Source of the DNA: Bursaphelenchus xylophilus
Lineage: Eukaryota > Nematoda > Chromadorea > Rhabditida > Aphelenchoididae
Direction: 5' to 3'
Assembly (NCBI GenBank): GCA_904066235.2
Contig: CAJFCV020000005.1
Location: 5,203,501-5,267,500 of the forward strand
Length of the DNA: 64,000 nucleotides
A program made the position numbers and the translations under genes. This document shows, piece by piece, positions 56,782 through 64,000 of the stretch. The first letter of the stretch is position 1; each line of letters begins with the position of its first letter. Below the pieces are notes generated by a model. It was not told where the DNA came from. It saw only the letters and a program-made list of their open reading frames with translations, and did no database searches.

Positions 56782-58944
56782 ATGGCGCAAAAAAAGCCTG
56801 AGTAAGTGGATACGGTAGTGTTTTGGAGTTATTGACCTTGATAAGCTGTAACTTATATTATCTCAGGGAAGAAAACGTTGGTTACCAACGGCGGATCAAG
56901 ATCAAACTGCCAGGCGATGTGAAGATTGGCTTCGATCCCTTCGAGAATCCAGCCACACTCTTACCAATCGACGACTCCTTCCGCCAAATCCCGTATCCAG
57001 TCGACAAGAATGGGCACATCATGTTATCTGGAGGGGACCCAAACTTCGTTGATGGCATAGCAACAGTCCCCGCAGAGAAGCCAGAGGATGTTAAGAACAA
57101 GGAATACCAGCCTTTGCCCGTCGACATCCCTCCACCAACGCCCGCAGGCACCACAAATAACAAAACGAACAAGATCGAGGCCGTAACCAATGCACCAGAG
57201 CAACCGGAGACGCCCGAAGCGCCCAACAAAGTCGATCTCCCCACGGTGAGCATGGACGAGAGTGGACAGGAAGACCTCGAAGAGAAAGTGGTCCAGAAGG
57301 ATGTGGGAGAAGATGGGATCACCGAGCAGGACTATCACCATGGGTGAGTGGAGGTGGTGACGGATAAGATGAGACATTTAGTTTGTTGCCTCGAGAAGAT
57401 GTCGACAAATTGTTGTCAAAACCTGGAGACTTCCTCCTCAGAGTCACCGAGCTCAACGCTGGAGACACCGGCACTGTGAGACTATCTTCCCGCCATTAAT
57501 TTACTCTTTAGAGTTGCATCACTACCAGGCCTGTGGCCGCCGGAGGGCAGATCCAAACTTTTATTCTGAAGAAGGAAAAGGGAAAGCTGTTTCTTACCGA
57601 ACCCGTCGGATTCGATTCGATTGTGGATTTGGTGAACCATTATATGAAGACCAAGAAGATCTTTGGACGTCCCTCCTGTCAACTTTTGAGACCAATCTGC
57701 CGCCAGGAATGGGAATTCTATCAAGACCAAGTTAAATGTATCAAGCCCATTGGAAATGGGGCTTATGGTCAGGTTTATTATGGAAAGCTCACTCTCAAGT
57801 CTTCTCCAAAACCCGTGGATGTCGCCGTGAAACAAGTAAGCCATGGAGGTATACCATCAATTGTAATTTCAAGATGAAATTGAGCATGATGAACAGGGAC
57901 AAGATCGAAGACATCATGAGGGAGGCCCGTCTGATGAGAATGATGATCCACGACAACATTGTTCGATGTCTTGGGGTCTGTGCCGACCAGGAACCGCTTA
58001 TGATTGTCATCGAATATGTGGCCGGAGGGGCTTTGGATGCGTATTTGAGGACGAATGGACCCAGGATCTCCATTTATGAAAGAGTTTCCATGTGTTTGGA
58101 TGCTGCCAGAGGTCTGAGTCACGTCCACAAAATGGGAATCATACACAGGTAACATAAATATTATTCTGTAATGTTTAAGTATTGGTTTAGAGATGTCGCG
58201 GCCAGAAATTGTCTCTACACAAGAAATTGTTTGAAGATCAGTGACTTTGGACTCTCCCGTCAAGCCGCCATCTACAAAGCCGATCCGGCCGAGAGATGTC
58301 CCATCAAATATCTCGCCCCCGAAGTCTTTATCAGCCACACCTACACTTGCCAATCTGATGTCTGGGCCTACGGTGTTTTGATGTATGAGATCTTCTCCAA
58401 TGGAGCTGAACCCTACGCCAGAAAGACTCCTCCACAAGTCAAACAGATCGTAAGTTGAGCTTTCATTTCCGTATTTAGTTGTCATCATTCCAGGTGCTAA
58501 CCCAAGGATCATTGCTGGGGCCTCCTTCGTGGGCTCCCGATTACGTCAAGACTATAATGTCTGAATGCTTTGTCAAACACCCCTCGATTAGAGCCAAATT
58601 CGGCAATATTGTGAAGACTTTTGTTGCCGTCAGAGCGTAAGCGTAGATATAATTTTAATCATGTTCTGGTTTACAGAGCTGAGCAAAAACATGCCGATGT
58701 GATGCTGGCAATGAAGATGGCCAGAAAGAAGGGGAAACCGACGAATAAGCCCATTGCACCCAAGGCCAAACCCGGACCGTCTAATAGTCAGAGGAAGGTG
58801 AAGAAAAAGAAGGAAAAGGATATGAATCGGACTCAGGAAACTCGAGAGGAGGGGGATGTCAGCAGTAAAAAGTTGAAGCAGGTGAAGGATAAACGCCCAT
58901 CCAAAAACAAAAAAGCAAGGAAAACGAAGCCGAAGCATCATTGA
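56782..58944 (+). CDS. Non-receptor tyrosine kinase, SH2-kinase type (nematode Fer-like)
   Basis: Eight exons (56782..56801, 56867..57343, 57382..57475, 57512..57835, 57874..58148, 58191..58449, 58494..58636, 58677..58944) encode 619 residues. The first 155 are acidic and Pro/Thr-rich without a domain. The SH2 domain (about 163-255) has YHHGLLPREDV and the phosphotyrosine-binding FLLRV. The kinase (about 268-530) has [15 protein letters not shown] (Lys near 304), the helix-C Glu in [16 protein letters not shown] across intron 5, DFGLSR and [10 protein letters not shown], then [12 protein letters not shown]. All catalytic residues are intact. The last 100 residues are very Lys-rich. Layout and AARN sequence place it with the expanded Fer/Fps-like kinases of nematodes, lacking the F-BAR part. 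Its stop lies 53 bp from that of the opposing GSK3-like gene. Confidence 0.92.
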
Positions 58945-58997
58945 TAATCGAGATATAAATTGTAAAGTAGTACTTTATTCTAGTCAAGTTGTCATTG

Positions 58998-60387
58998 TCA
59001 AGTGGTCGGTCTTCGAGTCCGGTCTGATTGGGTGCTCTAAAAAGTAAAGAAGATTGTTGTAAGGGATGTACTTGTTCGATGGTCCAGTAATTGAGGGAAG
59101 GAATCTTTCGACCGTTTTCCCTTTTTGCCGGAGGCAATCGTCGCAATTCGTCGTAATATTTGTGGCCCATCACCTCTTCGGGCCGCATTCTGAGTCGAGG
59201 CTCGTAAACGAGGATTCTGGAGACAATGTCTTCGGCTTCTGGAGGGAAATCGTATCCAGCAATCAGCTGAAGTAATGTAAAAAATTTGTATGTCCATTTT
59301 ACAGTAATCCTTGTCAATCTTACCGGTTTCAGACCTCTTCCGGGTTTCCTCGAGATCCTCGGCCGAGAAACGTTCATGGCCTTGACAGCAGAGGAGCTGG
59401 GGTATCCCAGCATCTCGATTATCACCCTTCCTTGATCCAATTTATCCTTGCCTTGGAGCAATGGCTTGCCCAAAATTATCTCCGATAACACGCAAGCGCA
59501 TGACCAACGATCTGAAATTTACATTTGAAAAATTAAATTCATATCATAAATACCAATTAATAATTAAGTGTAAGAAACGTAATGTGCATAGAATAATCAA
59601 CTGACCCACGGAAACCGTGAAATTGGTGCATCCGAAGACAAGTTCTGGTGCCCGATAGTACCTGGTGACTTGATAAGAGTCCACCTTGTCACTCTTCTTC
59701 AGAATCCTCGCATTTCCAAAGTCAGCAATCTTGAGAAGTCCGAGTTCTGGATCGACAATCAAATTGGAGGGTTTAATGTCACAATGGATAATGTCCTTGG
59801 AAGAGATGTGATCAATCCCGGCAAACATTTGGAAAGAATACAACTTGACATCCAACGGATGGAAGCGGCGATTGGGTTGGGAAAGCCGGAGTTTGGAGAG
59901 ATCAATGGGCAGGAAATCCATGATGAGACAGTCACATGCCTGAAGGGGAGTCCCAAAGTGTAATTACAGGTGAATCGGGGACAACACCAATTAAATATTA
60001 CCTGCGAGCCCTCTCCCAATTTGAATCTGTAGAGTAATTTGACCACACATTCGTGGTTGACTTTTGTCAAGAGCTCGATTTCCTTTTCTGCAGCATCTGG
60101 ATGCGATTTGTCTGGCCTAAAAAAGGACGATATTTAACTGACTAGATTAATGTTTTTTTCTTTACCAAATCTTCTTAATTGCCACTGGTTGTCGACGAGG
60201 AGAGTAGAGAACAGCTCTGTAGACATTGCTGAACACTCCATTTGCGTGTAAATGCTCCTTTCCGATCACAACTTCCACTTCAGAGCAGGACTCCGAACAT
60301 GACGAATCCTCACATCCAGGTCCGTTTACCCTTTCCACCTGAAATAGGATTTATTTCTTTACATCTTACCAGAATCGATCTTCTCAT
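58998..60387 (-). CDS. Divergent GSK3-like serine/threonine kinase
   Basis: Seven exons, complement(58998..59036, 59072..59266, 59324..59511, 59606..59939, 60002..60116, 60166..60338, 60370..60387), encode 353 residues. The GSK3 signature is clear in the activation segment (VTRYYRAPELVFG) and in GRVIIEMLGYPS, ending with the C-lobe SRILVYEPRLRMRPEEVM. VAIKK (Lys 61) and DFGNAR are present. Two departures stand out: the catalytic loop is HCDIKPSN (Cys 155 for the usual Arg), and the Gly loop reads HANGVFSNVY with one Gly where GSK3 has three. The N-terminus is shorter than in GSK3 and the C-terminus ends soon after the kinase. It is probably one of the rapidly evolving nematode GSK3 relatives rather than the true GSK-3. 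The ATG in the six-codon exon 1 is the least certain part. Confidence 0.85.
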
Positions 60388-60646
60388 CTCATTTATCAAC
60401 CGCTTTCTCTATTTTGATTCCATTTAATTTTTTTTATTTCAAAAATTTAAAAAATGACATCATCCCAATAACCTCTATGCAATTTCCGAGCCATGTGCTC
60501 TAACATGTGCAAAGTCCTGGAAATGTAAACAAAGCGTCGTTTTATTCATTTCTACCGTACTCCGGCTATATAAACCTCCTTTCCAAGACTTCATTTGGTC
60601 TCCTTTTTGTTTGATTTTAATTTAAATTCCTTTCCAAAACTGCGTA
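60388..60646. promoter_or_regulatory. Divergent upstream region, kinase and Sre receptor
   Basis: About 260 bp separates the starts of the minus-strand kinase and the plus-strand receptor. A TATA-like CTATATAAAC occurs near 60566, about 80 bp before the receptor ATG. Confidence 0.4.
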
Positions 60647-61948
60647 ATGGAAAGTCTAATGTCACACATTAATGTACCGGTTGGACGAGTGGTCGATGTT
60701 ATTCACCTGTATGCCTTGCTTTCAGCTGTTTCCAACGCTCCAAATCCTCATGGATAACATCGGAGGTCCATTGTTTTTGACTGGTCGCATTATTCTCGGT
60801 ATCTCCATTGCTTTCACGATACTTTTCCTGGCCTTCACATTGTGTGTGACCCGCAGAAAGGGGACTTTGCATCTGCATTTCTGGGTGATTGTCATCAAAA
60901 TGCAAGTGGGAGCCTTGGTTACGGTAATCGGCCAATTTTTGTTACTTTGTTTGGCCTTGAACAGGGATGAATGGTTGTGTGAGTAGTGATTATATTACAC
61001 TTTACTTGATTTTAGTCCCTCTGGCGGCTTCCTTGACATTTATGGGATTCTATTCGGTGACTTCAGACTTTCTGATTTTAGCTTTTGAAAGATTGTTTGC
61101 ATCTGCTCAGAATTTGAATTACGAACACAAAAAGAACATTCAATTAGTCATACTAGTGTTTATGACAACGTTGTCTGCATTCGGTTATATGACTTATTGC
61201 CAGATATTTAACGACCCCGTAAGAAGTAAGTCACCGTAATCAGTGACCGGTTTTAAATTACTTTTAGTCCGATATCTAATACAATTAACTTGTCTCTTCA
61301 TTGCGTCATTGCTCATAACATCCTTAATTGTAAGTCACATTGGCTCTGACGTCATTTCACAGATCTTACGTGCAATTGAGCTATGGAATAAGAAAAGATA
61401 CGAAGTGGCCATCCTCAACAAAAACTCGTACACATTAAGTCAGCGATTCCAATTGGTGGAGAATATTAAGATGACCCGGGGCCTGAGGAAAGGCATTCAG
61501 ATATTTGTTGTAGTCGGATGTGTGACCTCCGTTCTTTATGCAGTCGGATATGCAAAATACGACGTTCTTTATCGAGTAAGCGCAATTTTTGTTTGAGTAA
61601 TCACTGAAGAAATATTTTTAAAAAAGTGAAAGATGTAATTACTGCAATTTATTTATGACTCATCTCGATGTTCAGGAGCTCCTTTTCGGCTTCCGAGCCC
61701 TAGCTATCACCATCATTAATGTCGGCTTCACCATCTCTTTTTACGTCACCATCAATTCGAACAATTTGTGGAGAAAAGATTTAATTTGGGTGTTTGATGA
61801 CGTGAGAAGACGGCTCGCTCCTTCAAGGGTCGACGAACATCGAATCCCGCCCTTCAAACACAATATTAACGGACAAGAGATGATTGTAGATGTGAGCCGA
61901 GGTGCTGATCTCCATTTCCAACAACTTCGTGATAGTTGGGAAGACTAA
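60647..61948 (+). CDS. Sre-type serpentine chemoreceptor
   Basis: Five exons (60647..60673, 60726..60978, 61016..61225, 61268..61575, 61676..61948) encode 356 residues, typical for nematode Sre receptors. Seven hydrophobic spans can be read: GRIILGISIAFTILFLAF, MQVGALVTVIGQFLLLCL, PLAASLTFMGFYSV, QLVILVFMTTLSAFGYM, LIQLTCLFIASLLITSLIV, GIQIFVVVGCVTSVLYAV and ALAITIINVGFTISFYVTI. The conserved Sre block NKNSYTLSQRFQLVENIK precedes TM6. Exon 1 to 2 uses a 52-bp intron; reading straight through instead gives a start MYRLDEWSM at 60672, so the very N-terminus is open to doubt. Such GPCRs act in sensory cilia. The ligand is unknown. Confidence 0.84.
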
Positions 61949-62509
61949 AAAGGTAGGTTGGGCAAGGCTTTTGCGGTTCTTGCAATCGTCCAAGAGCAGT
62001 CTCGTTCATACGTCACAACAAATTTTATTACACACCCTCGTCGAGGTTGTAGGTGTCAATAAGAGCGGTGACTCACAACCTCAACTTCAAGGTCACCTCC
62101 ATTTTCAAGGGGTTTAAACTGTTATTTCCCTTTTCAAATATTTGTAAAAAAGGAAGAGAGAGTAATGTAAAAAATAGAAGGGAAACAGAAGGACATCATC
62201 TTAGAATCTTTTCTCGCGAACACGCGACCTTCTCTTATTTACTTGAGACAACTCTCGAGTTGGTGTTCCTATCACGAAGTAACGATAACTGTTTTGTAGT
62301 TGACGGAGTCTGTTAAGATGAACGTGCAATTTTCTTTGCAAATCCCGCTAGTTTCAACGTTAGTTGTAACGTCTCTCTTAGGCTCCACGTGACTTGAGGC
62401 GACTTTCCAAATTTTTTTCCAACCCTTAGGAAGTGCAGTTACCCTACGTTTCGGTGACCATTCATCGATTTGATTACTAAGATTGCATGATTGCAGTAAC
62501 CTCCAGACA
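61949..62509. other. Intergenic region before the STAT gene
   Basis: About 560 bp, no gene seen. TTGCAG at 62491-62496 is an acceptor 13 bases before the STAT ATG, a candidate trans-splice site. Confidence 0.5.
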
Positions 62510-64000
62510 ATGGACCCATCTCCGTCCTCCGGGGTTTACAGTCCCGATTTCATGGATTACGAATCAGATGGCCGAGCTTCCAGTGTATCCTTCTCAGCGC
62601 AGAGTCCGGCCACTTTGGCCGCTCAGAATGATCCCATATTTGTTATGAAACATAACACAACAGCGGAGATTTATCAGAAGTTCAAGGATGATGTGGATAT
62701 CATCTTCTCGAATGCTGTATCCATCAAGGACCAATCCGAGATGCTGAATGTAAGAGAATTGCTGTATCACGCATTAGTTTCATCACATAAATCATGAGTA
62801 TAAGCTGTATAATTTCAGCAACTTCCCATGATTCTGGAGTCGCTGATCTCAGCGTTAAACGACGAGAAACAATATTTGATGGGTGATGTTCTTTGTAATT
62901 GGGCCATCAAACAGCAAAAGTTGACAGTTGCAACGCTTTGGACCCAACAACAAAATTACAATCTCCTCTCCGTAATCGATACCCAATTCGAATATTTCGG
63001 AGAACTATTGGAACAGACGTTGAGTGGTCTCAATTATCTGATGGAGAACTTCCCCAACCGAGGATTTGAGGAGTTTCATAGTCGGGTCAAACATATTACA
63101 CATTACTTTTTATTCTACTCGATAATCGTCTCCAAACAGCCGCCTTCAGTTGTAGTCAAATGCGGCGAAGCAGAGAACCATCGAAGGTCCCGATTCTGGT
63201 TCAACACCGAGATTCGGTAAAGGTTTTTACTACATTCGGGGGCAGTTGTAGGCTAGTAATTACACGATTTAAGGTAAAAAATGTGAAAAGTTTACTGTAA
63301 AAAGGTGGGGAACTTTATGCCAATTGAAGAGAAGACGACCAAATTCGATCTCGAAATGAACTTCTAAAGGCTCTTCTTTCAGAATCCTTGGAGGACGAGC
63401 TTTCAATTTGCACAAGAACTCCGAGAATGTTCAAGTTCAATGTTTTTTGATTACCGACGACACCGCCAAGAGACTGTTGAGTAACGCTTACCATGAAGTG
63501 TAAGCCATTCTCAGAACCAATGATGAATAATGAAATTAAAATTACCAGCATTATTTACAGATACGAAAACGAAGAGTTTCTGATCGAGCCCCCGACCTCG
63601 GTCCTTCACTCCGAAATCCATCATGGACTCTCGGCCAAGTTTGATGACATGAGAGTGTCCAAGAAAGGCAACTTGAGACGAGATTCCGTGGCCACAAAAC
63701 GATACTGTTTATGTTATAACGTGAGAGTAACAGCGTCTCATGGGATAGATCTGATTGGGAAGAAGGTATCCCTTCCCTTCGCTATTCTGGTCGGCCCCAA
63801 AACAGATGTCGAGGCCAAATTATTTCTGGAAAGAAGTTTCGCCGACCTGGTCAGAAAACCTTTAAGCGATGCCCCAACTATTGTATCGTATCAGGACATG
63901 GCTGATGCCTTGGAAATGAAATTCCAGTCGATCCTAGAAACACCTCAGAAGTCGACGGATACAATCCCGCTGATTCAACCCAAGCCATTCACCAACAACG
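62510..64000 (+). CDS. STAT-family transcription factor, 5' part (cut by window end)
   Basis: Four exons are visible (62510..62749, 62819..63216, 63383..63499, 63561..64000), about 398 residues, continuing past the window. STATs are cytoplasmic factors that dimerise after tyrosine phosphorylation and bind DNA. The start MDPSPSSGVYSPDFMDYESD is disordered. A helical part with QFEYFGELLEQTLSGLNYLM looks like the coiled-coil domain. The DNA-binding beta domain begins with VSKQPPSVVVKC, then RFWFNTEIR, ILGGRAFNLH and VQVQCFLI, and KRYCLCYNVRVTASHGIDLI before LPFAILVG. The short N-terminal part before the coiled coil, without the usual STAT N-domain, fits the nematode STA layout. The SH2 domain and tyrosine would lie beyond 64000. 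An earlier in-frame ATG at 62487 lies before the acceptor and is less likely. Confidence 0.85.

Noticed and set aside
57778..58512. 244-codon minus-strand frame
   Set aside because: Antisense shadow of the SH2-kinase exons; no domain and no splice logic.
60672..60986. Reading the Sre gene from MYRLDEW without the first intron
   Set aside because: The 52-bp segment has good splice ends, and removing it gives a continuous frame from an earlier ATG and the usual Sre length; kept as an alternative only.
1..64000. CRISPR arrays, bacterial operons, prophage or rRNA genes
   Set aside because: The window is intron-rich eukaryotic DNA; repeats are palindromic or dispersed, not spacer-separated, and no rRNA sequence is seen.
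1..64000. Recurrent CCCTCAGG and TACTGTAA words
   Set aside because: Both words are scattered through repeats and flanks in all positions and orientations, with no consistent distance to genes, so no function is claimed.

Overview
This window is nuclear DNA from a nematode, most likely a chromadorean. Genes are split by many short GT-AG introns (often 35-60 bp) with TTTCAG or TTTTAG acceptors, and several start codons sit a few bases behind an orphan acceptor, as expected for spliced-leader trans-splicing. Gene content also fits: an Sre-type chemoreceptor, a short SH2-tyrosine kinase of the expanded Fer-like class, an anion-selective Cys-loop receptor, a two-pore potassium channel and a STAT with the nematode layout. 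The species cannot be named from sequence alone. A probable LSM11 homologue makes a Caenorhabditis-like genome less likely.

Layout. 1-5.8 kb: end of an unknown basic protein (-), eIF4A (-), PP2C phosphatase (+) and an LSM11-like Sm protein (-). 5.8-9.8 kb: a dense nest of palindromic repeats, one inserted inside another, flanking a fragment of a membrane-protein gene. 9.8-11.9 kb: an extended ABHD17-type serine hydrolase (-). 13.7-19.4 kb: an SLC26 anion transporter (+) tail to tail with a Cys-loop anion channel (-). 19.4-25.4 kb: gene-free, repeat-bearing DNA. 25.4-39.9 kb: eight co-oriented plus-strand genes (mitochondrial MRPS35, a protein tyrosine phosphatase, two related proline-rich membrane proteins, an Ly6-type gene with two alternative last exons, cornichon, a coiled-coil protein and the splicing helicase DDX23); the last three are spaced like an operon. 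40.7-50.8 kb: MADF protein, MFS carrier, purple acid phosphatase, carboxylesterase and a small secreted protein, all (+). 53.3-64 kb: a GPI-type Ly6 protein (+), a two-pore K+ channel (-), an SH2-kinase (+), a divergent GSK3-like kinase (-), an Sre receptor (+) and the 5' part of a STAT (+, cut by the window end).

The genes do not form one pathway. They mix housekeeping RNA and translation functions (eIF4A, DDX23, LSM11, MRPS35), nematode signalling families (PTP, SH2-kinase, GSK3-like, STAT) and membrane or secreted proteins. The most unusual material is the set of palindromes with short tandem-repeat arms, the alternative Ly6 exons, the LSM11 homologue, two GC-AG introns and the kinase with a changed catalytic loop.

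Exon boundaries were assigned by hand from splice consensus and reading frame. Every joined coding sequence listed keeps an open frame. Untranslated ends are not mapped.
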